From Paramarasmius palmivorus (lineage: Eukaryota > Basidiomycota > Agaricomycetes > Agaricales > Marasmiaceae), in contig JAYKXP010000064.1 of NCBI GenBank assembly GCA_037176845.1, forward strand, positions 248,001 to 312,000: 64,000 nt of DNA. The letters run 5' to 3'. The number at the start of each line of letters is the position of its first letter. The first letter of the stretch is position 1. The notes beneath the pieces are model-generated. The model searched no databases. It had not been told where the DNA came from and worked only from the letters and a program-made list of their open reading frames with translations. Both the position numbers and the translations under genes were made by a program. Positions 34,675 through 46,917 of this stretch are shown one piece after another.

Positions 34675-35003
34675 GATTCCATCTATAGGCTATCGCTAAT
34701 ACTCGATTTACGGTCTTTGCTATCTATCAGTTCTATTATCTTTCGCATTGTTGTCTGGATCACTGTTACAGTAAATGGACTTGTGTTAATGGTAAATGCT
34801 TTGAGTGTTCGCGACAGGTCTGCCCTAGAATGACGGTAAATGAAATGAACAGGTGCCACTTGAGATAACTTCAAGGGATACAGCTGTACTGATATCCCTC
34901 GCGACTTCCGATCTACAATTCTACCCGTCTATGTAAAGCGCAATTATAACTTACAGTTCTAAGTAAGAAGATAGAAATACACATCCGTATATCCGACCCA
35001 ACA
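34675..35003. other. 3' ends of convergent genes
   Basis: About 330 bases between the laccase stop and the stop of the convergent MYND gene. Nothing beyond terminator-side sequence seen. Confidence 0.5.
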
Positions 35004-36970
35004 TCACTCCCGAGGAAAGAACTTTATAAGACTGTACCTCCGCGACCCGCCATGCGGAAAGATAGCGTACACCAACAACCCGTTCTCGCCAAAATCTCTG
35101 ATATGACCGCCTTGTCTGTAATATTCCCAGTCCTTCGTAGGATAGTCGCCCTGATCTTCTGATTCGCATTGGGCTAGGGTCAACAAACCAACTTTTATCG
35201 GAATGACTCGATAATCTAGCTTGATAACATGTGTTGATGGATCCGCATTACTAAGCATCTGAAGTTGACGCTGCGAGTCGAGCTGCATCTCCCAAAACTG
35301 AAGGGCTGACTGTCGACCATCTAGCTGGTCAGCCGAGCCGTATACTGTGTCATTCGTATTAGTAGATGTAGTCACGGTAATCGGCGAGTTACTCGCTTGA
35401 ATGTCCACCTTCGCGCCGCATAATCTCAGCAGCTTTGCAAAAACCTCGGTGACTCCCCTGCTTCCAACACGCCCGCTGGCATTCTCTGGAGCAATACATG
35501 CTGACCAAACACCCCGAGCAGCGGTACATAGGCCCAAAATAGTCCTTTCTAGGTGTCGGGCACTACAAAGACAATAATATGAGTAAGAAGCATACGTTGG
35601 ACAAGAAAATGATCACCTCTGTGTTTGCACAAGTATTAAAACCGTTACTTCTCCACTTTGTCTTATCATCGGTCCTCATGGTCTTGATGTTTTCCATGAG
35701 GACCCATGCATCCTTGACCAGGATCGGAAGTCCTCGAATGGCTTGCAAATACCCTCTGTCCTTCTCGGCCTTATTGATCGCCCTCTTCAACGCCTTCAAC
35801 ACAGCCCCATACGCCGAATAACACCCTATCAACCTCAATAGGCCGACGCACTGATCCTGAAGGTACTGGTCCCCAGCAACCGTTAGCTTTGACTCCTTGT
35901 CTCGAATCATATACTCCCTAGCCCTAAGAATCGACGTCAAGATACCACTGTCTAAAGCTTCGACGACACAGCGATATCCGTGGCTTTGAATCGCAGACCG
36001 GATGTAAGACATACACCCTTTCATGAATCCAATAACCGCTCCACTTGACTCGTATGGCGCTGAAAGGAGTCGATACATTAAGCATGCCATCCATGCTGCA
36101 GATCGATGTCTTACGAACGCCAGATGTAGCTTTGGTGAGAGTGTGGTGAAGTGGATAATCATAAGGAGGTTACTCGAGAGCGCTCCGACGTCAATCTCGT
36201 TGGGAGATGTCGCGGTGCGCATGATGGATCCCAAGAAGGCATTTACTGCCTCGGAAGGGCGAGAATCTAGGACCTGGAGACAGCGTTGTTGCCAGCAAGA
36301 CCAGTCGTTCGCGGAACGTTGAAGAGTCCGGAAGATGTTGTAGAGACATGAGAGGGAGTCGAGGGTTAGCTGAGTGTCCAGGAGTCGAAAACTAGTGACG
36401 AGTTCGATGAATCTATCGGTACCTAGCATGTTTCGACAAATGTCAGGTATCAACAGGAATTTGTCTATAAGCGCTGCACAGGTAAGCTCGATTTCATCTC
36501 GAAACGCCAGGTCATCGAGTAACGCAGAGCTCTCGAGAATGGCATTTGATATGAGGAAAGAGAGCCACGTCCAGATGGGGGCCCAATTATTGCTAATTCG
36601 TGTACGACAAGAACGATCCGATACCTGAGGATCGGCTATCGTAGCTCGGTAAAGGCCGCGCAATGCGGCGTGTGCGAGACGAACCTTCCCGTTCACCTCG
36701 AGCGAGGTGGGCGGTATATAGGCTAAATGGTGAAAAAGCACGGGAAGAATTTTCGGTAGAATTTCAGGTGCTTCTTCCACCCGTTGTCCGAGCTTGTCCA
36801 CGGCAATCTGGGAATCGCGCATTCCAGCGCTGATAAGGAGCTGTATAAAAGTTTACAGTGTCAATGGTTTGTGAGCAGGAAGTTCTAATAAAGTTACCTG
36901 TAAAGCGGCCATTTGGGTATCTTGGGTATATTCTGACCACAAACTTGAAATTGAGCGAATAACAGCTCTA
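35004..36970 (-). CDS. MYND zinc-finger protein with helical N-terminal region
   Basis: Protein of a large Agaricomycete group: a long leucine-rich helical region (armadillo-like) followed by a MYND finger and a C-terminal segment. The main exon runs from 36840 down to about 35585; an upstream exon around 36898-36960 encodes SLWSEYTQDTQMAALQ. The 5' end is unresolved. The finger lies in the next exon in a different frame from the longest open frame: CPTPRKDYFGPMYRCSGC, then MYCSRECQRACW and HRGFC, giving the C-x-C spacing of MYND. Returning to the C-terminal frame (SADQLDGRQSALQFWEMQLD) requires an intron with a GTGGAC donor near 35420 and CACAG acceptor near 35345. MYND fingers usually mediate protein contacts; partner unknown. 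It is unrelated in layout to the MYND array at 51-60 kb. Confidence 0.75.
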
Positions 36971-37775
36971 GAGTCAGGAACTGCAATCCGGTGGTCGTGG
37001 CACGGATACAAGATGGATCATTATATGTGACGTAATCTTCCGTGATGAACACGGCTGGCATACACATGCATCAACAACGCGTCAACTTACGCGGCTCTTC
37101 TTCTGACCTCCATCATTCTGCTATAGGTCGCCGTCTGCCCTATAGTTGTATACGCGGTCTAGCCTTCTAGCGTTTGCCCTGGTTTTTCTCTGGTCTTCTC
37201 TCGGATTTGCTCTCGTCAGATCTTCCTTCCATTCAACCTCTACACCAGACAGCGTTAGTGAATTACGATGCTCGGCTAAAGGATCTGACAGAATACAGCT
37301 GGAATACACCAGGCTCTGATATGGTGCGCTTGCTTGTTCGGCTGCTCTTGAAAATGTGATTTGGACCCGGATCCTTTAAGCAACCATGAACTGCTGGCAG
37401 GCGTAGGTCCCAACATCAAATGTGTCGAGGGAACTATTCAGGACAGCTCTGGAGGCTTTCGCTGGCTTTATACAGCGTTGCCAGCGTTGCATAACTTTCG
37501 CTGTCCTAACGACCCCGACTTCGCCGAGCGCCTTTTTAGGCCGGAACGGCAAGGGATGCCAAGGGTCCAGACCTGATGCATTGATTACCTAACGCTGTGC
37601 TAGGCTTTAATGCGTCATGATAGTTTCCATTTTTATCAGTTCTTTTTTCCCGCTTCATTCACGGTCCCAGTATTTTGTTTCCTTACCAACCCCTCCGTCT
37701 CCATGGTATAACAGCAGTTAGTTGTTTCCAACCTCACCTTTTTCCCATAACCTGAATTTTCTTCAGTTTTTCTCC
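36971..37775. other. Intergenic between divergent genes
   Basis: Holds the unresolved start of the MYND gene and the promoter of the kinase. Open frames at 37174-37576 are short and unsupported. Confidence 0.5.
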
Positions 37776-39337
37776 ATGACGATGCTCGCCGATTCACCTG
37801 GTTCTCTTCGAAAAAAGCGCAACTTCAAGCAGTTGCAGCTTCCAACAGCAAAGCCAACTGGATCATCGGATGGAAGTCCAGTACCAACTCGACAAGCACC
37901 CAAGGGCCCCCGACCCCCGTTATTGGATACATTGTCAAAGACGTCGACTTTCGCGTCAAAGGACGAGGTTCTTTCACCAGAATCCAGCACAACACAACGA
38001 AGGAATCTCCAGGCGACGCTTACGAGTACACTCGAGAAGATGGATCTCAATCATGCGACCAATGGAAATGGTAGTGGAGGGAAGAAGAGATTGCTAGAGT
38101 CCCAGCCAAAACCAGAGGATTTTAAGAATCTAGCAGAATTGGGAATGGGCAATGGAGGCAGTGTGATGAAAGTCGAACATCTCCCTACTGGTATCATTAT
38201 GGCCAAGAAGGTGCGTCCATTTCCCATACGTCTCACGTTCCCAACTAACACACACTCGAGAATAGATAGTCCTTATTGACGCGAAACCCTCAGTCAGAAA
38301 GCAAATCCTTCGTGAACTACACATCATGCACAACTGCGATTCACCATTCATCGTTTCTTCATACGGAGCCTTTCTGTCGGACCCAAATATCTGTATTTGT
38401 ATGGAGTTCATGGACAAGCGGAGTTTTGATGGGATATACAAACGGGTTGGGGCCATCGATATAGATGTCGTGGGGAAAGTCGCATACAGCGTCTTGGAAG
38501 GGCTGTTATATCTGTATGATGTACATCATATCATTCACCGAGGTGAGCGCCCAACCATTCATTGACAAGAATCGGCTTCATCCTAAAACCAACGCCCAAT
38601 ACAGACATCAAGCCATCAAATATCCTCCTCAACTCGGAAGGCGAAATCAAACTATGCGACTTTGGTGTTTCGGGTGAACTGATCAACTCTCTGGCCAACA
38701 CGTTTGTCGGAACTTCGATTTACATGAGTGTACGTGATACTAGGCTGCACTCTACTCCGAGCTCTGCTCACCCTCAATCATCCTCTAGCCGGAACGGATA
38801 CAAGGTGGAGAGTACTCTGTCAAATCCGACGTGTGGTCTCTGGGCATTACGATAGTCGAGCTTGCGCACGGTCGATTCCCTTTCTCCGACGCGGACGCCG
38901 ATGACAACAACGACAGTGACATTCCCCCGATACCCGAACAACACGAAGATGAAACGGGTACACTCATGCCGCCGACACTACCGGACACCAACGGTGCAGC
39001 ACTATCGGCACCTACGCTCCGACCAAACCGCGATTCCCTGGTTGTACCTTCCCGAGCAAGCCGACGCCGTTCGAAAGGTGTCTCGTTGCATGGTGGTGGG
39101 ATGACCATGAGTATCCTCGAACTTATGCATCTCATTGTTCAGGAACCTGCTCCACGGCTAACAGCATCCACGAAAGATGAAGGAAGGTTTCCGCTCGAGG
39201 CAGACGAGTTCGTTGATGCTTGTTTAAACAAGGAGATCGAGGAACGCAAGACACCTAGAGATCTCTTGAAGTTCTCTTGGTTTGGGATGGATCGACTCAA
39301 TAAAGTCGATTTGAAGGCATGGGCGGCGACGTTTTGA
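37776..39337 (+). CDS. STE7: MAP kinase kinase, Ste7/Fuz7 type
   Basis: Dual-specificity kinase that activates the pheromone-response MAP kinase in related fungi. Four exons, 37776-38210, 38266-38542, 38605-38729 and 38789-39337, give 461 residues. The N-terminus has a MAPK-docking motif [12 protein letters not shown] (12-23). Kinase marks: glycine loop GM-GNGGSV (123-130), Lys144 in MAKK, CMEFMD, HRD (236-238), DFG (256-258), activation residues Ser266 and Thr270 in NSLANT, and SPE. The C-lobe contains an acidic, Ser-rich insert ([12 protein letters not shown] onward) of about 60-70 residues, typical of the fungal Ste7 class. In [10 protein letters not shown] the usual Gly of MDKGS is Arg197. 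Nearest pathway partner in the window is the STE3 receptor at 23.6-25.3 kb. Confidence 0.9.
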
Positions 39338-39554
39338 TTGGTGCTGTATCTCTTTCGTAGGGTTGGAATCTACTCATGGAGTTTGCTTAGATTGGATATA
39401 GTGGTTATGCCTACTCATGATGTTACGCTTTAGAGGTCAAGAAGATACATATCGAATGTGTTATGTACTATTGTAAAATCACCCAGATGATACCCGTTCA
39501 TATTTTGGCTGGGAACGATACACGCTTCTACTTCTCCCAAGCTACCTGTCCGAC

Positions 39555-40906
<1,352 letters not shown>

Positions 40907-41175
40907 GGCTCGAATGACAATGTCTACCACCTTTGAGGCGCTGTATATTATATACTGGGAAAGGCCGGAAAATCTTTGAAGCGGGCGAGTCCTATTCGCT
41001 GACGTAGATCATTTAGTTGAAAGTGCGCAATGGGAGTTACCGTCGGCAACGATTGGTAGCGTGGAATAAGAGGCTGTAGCAGGGCACGAATCAGATTCGG
41101 GAAATTTATAATACATTCCGTCGAAAGCATGGAAGCATCACGTCCAATAAACACCCAGATGATGAAAAATGCTAT

Positions 41176-42600
41176 CTATAATCCAAGTGTCTGAGTCTCG
41201 ACTCTCGAGCTTGCGAACGGCAACGAAATAAACCTACTTTTCATCTGCCCGACTACAAGCCTTTTATATTTCCGCATTCTTGGAAAGGCGCCCTCCAATC
41301 TCTGCAACGTCTCTGTTGGTACCGTATGATTGTCCGGCGCAAGTGGGTCTTCATCATCCAAGCATTTGATCTGGACGTTGAGATTCACCGAGGTGTTTGC
41401 GGTCGACAGAACTTCGTCCAACCGCGCCCAGGCCGCCGATGTAAATTGCAGTCCTGGTAGACCATCGTACTCCACGAGGATGTATATATTGAAATCTGTT
41501 ATGGAAAGAGATTTCGACGACGTGAGACAGTTGCACCACCAATTCAGAGCAGCCTCGCACTGCTCAGGCTCTTCTATGTCAACGTCGATACCGACATGAA
41601 TGACGCGCAACGAAGAGATATCCATAGGCTCAATGGCTGTAGGACCGTGACCTGAGACTGGTACCGAACACGTCAGTTACGTAGCAAAGGGAGCTAACGG
41701 GATCGACTGACTGATAGTGATGTTCATTTCCTCAAGAACTGGGCTTGCCTGAACAACTTTGTCGATAACATCGAGATTCTGCGTAAGCTCAGCTACCAGA
41801 CTAAACTTTCGCAACGACGACAGTGCGAGGTTCGCTGGTGGACTGAGCAGCCAGGTGCAAAAGCGGCTCGATAGATCAGGTTCCATGAATAGCGCCAGCG
41901 AATCGATGGGGAACTGGTCCATAGGAGGTATCTGCTTGGTGTCGTTCGTGGAAAGAGGTCCTTCGTCCTCCGGTAAATCATCGTTATCAATATCAACGGC
42001 GAAGAAGGTGATATTCTGTGCAGCGGAGCAATGAGCTATTGCTTCCAAGAGTTCGGGAAATGAAGAAAATTGAACACATTGGAAACCAATATGTGTAACC
42101 TTCGGTGACTGAAAGACCGTAAATAGAGCATCTTTGACTCTCGGTGCCAGAGATGACATTTCCAGGAGCGACTCGGACATAGAGCCCGCAAGGTAGATCC
42201 GCTGAAGATGACTCAGCATAGGTAGAATATCCGGCAGCGGATTGTCTTTTTGTAGCCATCCGATACTCGAGTCTTCATCCTCTAAATTCCGAATACGGAG
42301 ATCCTTGATTAAGGAACGAATGTGGGGAGCCGACAGTAGAAGTTGGTACAAACGATCACACATAGTTGTCTGTGATGTTTCTGCGCCAAGCTTGGCCCTA
42401 GCTTTGGTACCTTCCGTTTCGGAAACGGGATTCAGCCTGATGCAATGAAATAGGTTCCTTCGCGCCGGCGAAAGGAACGAGTGGCTCGTATAACAACACT
42501 GCGTCAATGCGTCACGGTCCTCTTGTAGAAAGTCGACAATCAGGTCTATGAGCTCTTGTGATAGTCCTAATCGACCAATTCTGATTGATGTGGTATTCAT
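41176..42600 (-). CDS. F-box/leucine-rich repeat protein E
   Basis: Two exons, 41712-42600 and 41651-41176, give 454 residues with consistent phase. The N-terminus LSQELIDLIVDFLQEDRDAL and CCYTSHSFLSPARRNLF is an F-box-like helix set. The body has loose leucine-rich repeats (LPDILPMLSHLQRIYLAGS, VTHIGFQCVQFSSFPEL, LRKFSLVAELTQNL). The C-terminal part includes VIHVGIDVDIEE. It is not a close paralogue of the 9-16 kb group. Probably a ubiquitin-ligase adaptor; target unknown. Confidence 0.75.
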
Positions 42601-43679
42601 GGTGCAGTAACTGAAGGAAAATTCAGTAACATTGCCCCTGCTGGTATTAGGGTATATCTACCTAGCTTTGACGTCTCTTGTGATACGTATATGGAATAGA
42701 TGTGGCAGAGATGACTGGAATGCGCAGGAAAGAGAGTTTGCTGTCGATGATGGTAGTTCTGTGACAAAAAGCAATGCCACCAAGCGGCCGGAGTTTGAAT
42801 GTGGGAATGGTCCCTGGACGGTCACGCGACGGGTCTACAGTACAGAGTCACGAGACGAGTCACTGGACACTGCCATGGGATACCCCTAATCCTGCCATCC
42901 CTCTTGTTCCTTCCCTTTCCGTCAGTCCCTCAGCACCTCTCTTCTAAATGCTCAAGCCAAAAGATCACTCAAATCGTTAGATTCCCTTTCAGGTTAAATG
43001 AATCTAGTGGATCAGCACGGCATGGAAACTGGCAAGCACGGTTAGCATCGAGCTCGTCCAAGTCGAAACTTGAACTGAGTAGTGTCTGTATGATAGTGTG
43101 AGTGTATTGATATATATCTTCTTCAAAGTTGTTTATGGTGTATCTCCGGCATTTTCAATTACGTATGCCTGTTCAATCGTGTTCCATTCCGCTGGAACAA
43201 CTTGAACTTCCTTTACATCAACTTTACGTTTGGATAGACGTTTCAACGTGGAATGGCGCAAATCAACAAGTTTGTTTGTAGGTGGAAGTTGTGTATTCAC
43301 GGAGCTGGTGAGTACTTACTGTTTAATTCCCGCTGTGGATAAATTGAGATCGTTTTGAAATCACCATGTACTACGGTGTCATATACTCTAAATAGATGCC
43401 TGTGATAATGTGCAGGCGTTCCTTTCTGTTACATGCTCGAAGTTTATCGCTGAGTATTGAAATGATCATGTTGCCTCGAATTTGACATGATTCCCGAGAG
43501 TACACAGGCGTATCAGTTTTCGATTTACCTGCTAAGGAATACATTGCATCCTATATCTTCACCCACTATAACTACTACAATCAAAAACTAACTTTCCACT
43601 GGAGTACGTTTACTGGAGCTGTGTTTTCTGATTAGATAACCGCGACACCATGTACCCTCGGTCACTGATACAGTGCAGT
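42601..43679. other. Intergenic, about 1.1 kb
   Basis: No gene recognised. A few short frames without features. AT-rich stretches near 43100-43600. Confidence 0.5.
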
Positions 43680-45968
43680 GGCCACAACGCGCAGGTCGGA
43701 TCTGGTATGTTGCTCATTGCCAACGAGAAAAAAAGCCCACTGAACTCCTTCAGGTAGAAGCGCCATGGGTGCGCTTTTCACGCCCTTCTCTACTCAGATG
43801 AGGTTGTACTTCGGTGTCATGATTTGCATGTTCGTGCTTTCGTCCCATCAGCCCTTGCGTTCTAAGTATTACTTTCCAGCACAACCTTTTGTGCCGCTTA
43901 AGCGAATAATGCGGAATAATCAAATCTTCCCCTGGTTATCCCAGGCGCCGTATACAGGCACAGGAGCTCACTATAATCAGACGCGATGATTCCTGATGAG
44001 AATTTCAGGCTAGACTTAGCCAAGCTACAAGCAGAGACCTAGTACGTCATGATGCCCTCTGTCTCGGGATAATTGTTGAACGTTAAGCGCTAAGCGCTAA
44101 GCCTTCGAACCAACTTCGAATAGGGTCTCCCGTGGTTTGCCAAGATTGGAAGCAATCTGAGTTAGGTACGGGGAGGAGATCGAGAAGGTCATTCAGTCGT
44201 ACAAATTAGGAGAATACACGGATCACCAGATGCATCAGATGAAGGTGATCTCGGACAATTTTCATGTAGTCGCCCGACTGATCACAAGTCCTAGATTTAT
44301 AAGGAAGTCCCTATGTGGTGTATGCAACTATACTTCTCAGATGCTTTGCTATAGCTATGGCGACTAGCTACACTTGGAAGTCCCACTTGCCATGACATGA
44401 TTCTCGACTAACCCGCGTGGCGCTGACAGGTGGGGGCTGATTGTTGCGTTGCTTCCTGCGGCCTTCTTTCTTCCCTGCGTTGTTCTCGTTTACGCAATTA
44501 CTGACGAGACACACCCTCCGAATGTCTGAACGCCCTGTACTCATATTTTCTGATATAGGTTTTTGTCTCAACGTTGAGACCGTCATTCCGGTGACTTTCT
44601 GCGTGCCCTGATTCCTGAAAGACCATTTCTACATTGTCGCAGACGGTTGGTGGCTCAATGATGTGGGTTGCCCATAGAGAAATATATACTTTACTCCCCA
44701 CGGCTCGAATACTGTGCTTCAAGCACAAGGCCTCATTTGAAACCTAAAAATGGTACGTATTCCAGGTTCCCAAGGTATTAAACAATCCAAGATGAATACT
44801 GTACATAATACTTCCTCCTCGCATAACGTTCACTGTCCAGGTTGGCATTTCAATGGAACTGTTATAGTATATAACTAGAAAGCTTACCCGTGCTATGCGC
44901 GGGATCCCGAACTTGAAGTGAGTGCCTTTCGGTAACACTTCAAGCTTCAAGTACGTACTAAAGATTTTGGGTCGACATAAAATGCTTGCCGTAGTGTGCC
45001 GTGCCATGCACGGGGCTGTTCTTCCTCTCCCAACGGATCCCGAGCGGCTGAATATTTGCACAGCCTCTGAAAAGTCTAGAATGTTCTCAGCGGTTCTTTG
45101 TCTCAAAACACTAACTTCTTTATAATTATATAATTTCCAAGGCTTACTGTTACCTTTGCAGACTGAGCCTCTTCTTGTGAGGTCATTGCTCTCCAGCTTT
45201 GTTTCCATTTCAGCTATTCATGGTTGAATCTAAAGTCACTGGGTTGCTTAACTGTTTCGTTGGGAAAGATCATCACTGCTCAAAACTCCGAACGGAGTTT
45301 TTATTGGTGATAACGTTGCAAGTCGACTCGTGGTCTGTTGGTCTATGGAGCAATGATACATTAATGGTCCTTTCTCAATAACGGTAATCTGGACGTCAGT
45401 GAAGTCATCAACTATAAATACAATACAATTCTCTGTCCACTTTCGATAGAGCTTTAATTTTGAGCCGTGACCTGGGGAGCACTTAGTCAACATCTGTACA
45501 CCCCCGGTGGGCTGTACGGAGTATGAACCTTCTTTCATTCGCTACGTGAACGCTAACAAGTCATTGACACTGACAGTTCGTTCCTCTCGCAATCCTAATC
45601 GGGCTTGCAGTCCCTCTTCCTTTCATCGCTTCTACCTCAACACCTATGCGAACAAGGTCATCACTCCAGTCTTGTGCTGGACTTTAGGGCGCTGGCATTA
45701 ATTGTTCGGGCCTCCACGACATTCCTACTGGCTGTATTCTAGCAGTATTATCTCCGCCTCAATCGGCTGCGCTGGTTTATAAAATACAAATTCTTGATGG
45801 ATGAACACAAGTCATGATATCCGTGCTCACAGGTGGGCAGCGGGAAGGTGATCGATTTTCCCCGAAGGACATTGGTGCAATTGAGGTTTAGCGTAAAGTT
45901 TCTCGTTCGCTGACCGTGTACTCTAGAACCCGCAAGGTAATCCCGACTATTACATGAGGCTCACTTGA
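43680..45968 (+). pseudogene. Decayed oligopeptide transporter (OPT) copy
   Basis: Similarity to the C-terminal half of the intact OPT gene downstream can be followed in order: GALFTPFSTQM with YFGVMICM (43765-43835), NFRLDLAKLQ (about 44000), EKVIQSYKLGEYTDHQMHQMK (about 44180-44245), WGLIVALLPAAFFLPCVVLVYAIT (about 44431-44505), a break, then FNFEPVTWGALSQHLYTPGGLYG (about 45450-45520), ITPVLCWTLG (about 45660-45690) and the exact tail NPQGNPDYYMRLT (45928-45968). The N-terminal half, which would lie left of 43680, was not found. Frames are interrupted many times by stops and shifts, and an insertion separates the two halves near 44880-45430. This is a tandem duplicate in clear decay. Confidence 0.85.
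44880..45430. mobile_element. Possible small insertion inside the OPT pseudogene
   Basis: OPT similarity stops near 44845 and resumes near 45440, with about 550 bases in between that have no counterpart in the intact gene. The segment contains two similar hairpins, CCCGTGCTATGCGCGGG at about 44888 and CCGTGCCATGCACGG at about 45000. Ends and target duplication could not be fixed, so the mobile origin is inference. Confidence 0.35.
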
Positions 45969-46847
45969 GTTCGTACCTGAGTTCATGCTGAAATTCCTTG
46001 TATAAGCGTTTTTTTGGAGCTGCAACTACATCGCAATCACTCATTTAGTCACTTGTCCTGTGTGCTGTCAATGCAGTTGGTTTCATTCCGCTGACTCCAT
46101 TGGGTTAGTATACAAGACTAGGATAATCGTACGAGGCAAGAGTCGAAAGTTCCTCCAAAAGATAACATCGCGCGATAGCTTACGCCGTCCTATCTGGTGA
46201 CATCGACTTATGTACCTTTCTGCTATTCTTGTCTCGCTATCAGGTACATACCCGCGTCGCAACGCTCTTATCAACTTACTTGCAACGGAACTCGGAACTC
46301 AACATTGGATATTTGTGACCGTACGCCGTATTATTCTGCTCTTCTCAAGCAAATGTATAAGTGATTCAAAAGTCTGGGACATCCGATTCGGCATTGTCCG
46401 GCGCCGGTAATCGGGAAACAGTTTTCGTAAGAATTGTCACACGACTTCGACTAAACTTGCTCTCAACTCTCTCGTACATTCACCAAGATGTTTAATCTCG
46501 ACTATGTGATACTTGAATGACTCTGTCATAGGATGGTACACACATCTAGGTTGTTGCTGATTTCAGATACGAATGGCCACGAGTCGGTGGGAGATGTAAA
46601 AATAGATCGGTAAATTCGTTCTTTCCGACTTTTCCATGTGCTTTCAGGTCGCAATCCCTGTGGCGGCATCATTTCCATACGAAGATGGAGAAAAGCCCCA
46701 CTCATCCTAAGGGCATATCTACGATTTCACGCTGTCATGCCTTGTCATGCTCAAATAGGCACGAGGCAGGAGAAGGTGCTCCCCGAAACCGAGGAAGTTT
46801 GAGAAGCCGAAGATTAAGGTGTGTGAATGTTCGGGTCCCCGTAGAGG
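45969..46847. other. Intergenic upstream of the intact OPT gene
   Basis: No gene recognised; several short frames. Right end is the OPT promoter. Confidence 0.5.
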
Positions 46848-46856
46848 TATATAAAA
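46848..46856 (+). promoter_or_regulatory. TATA box of the OPT gene
   Basis: TATATAAAA, 62-70 bases upstream of the OPT start codon at 46918. Confidence 0.6.
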
Positions 46857-46917
46857 TACAAGTCCTTGCTTCATGCTTCCCCGTCTTGCTTCCCCTAGCT
46901 CGACTCGGTCGTCCCCC

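Noticed and set aside
35004..35537. Continuous 177-codon minus-strand frame as the true C-terminal part of the MYND gene
   Set aside because: The overlapping frame holds a complete MYND zinc finger, so the long open frame is a shadow over the finger exon.
44744..45208. 154-codon minus-strand open frame
   Set aside because: It runs across the junction of the OPT pseudogene and its insertion, so it cannot be a real gene.
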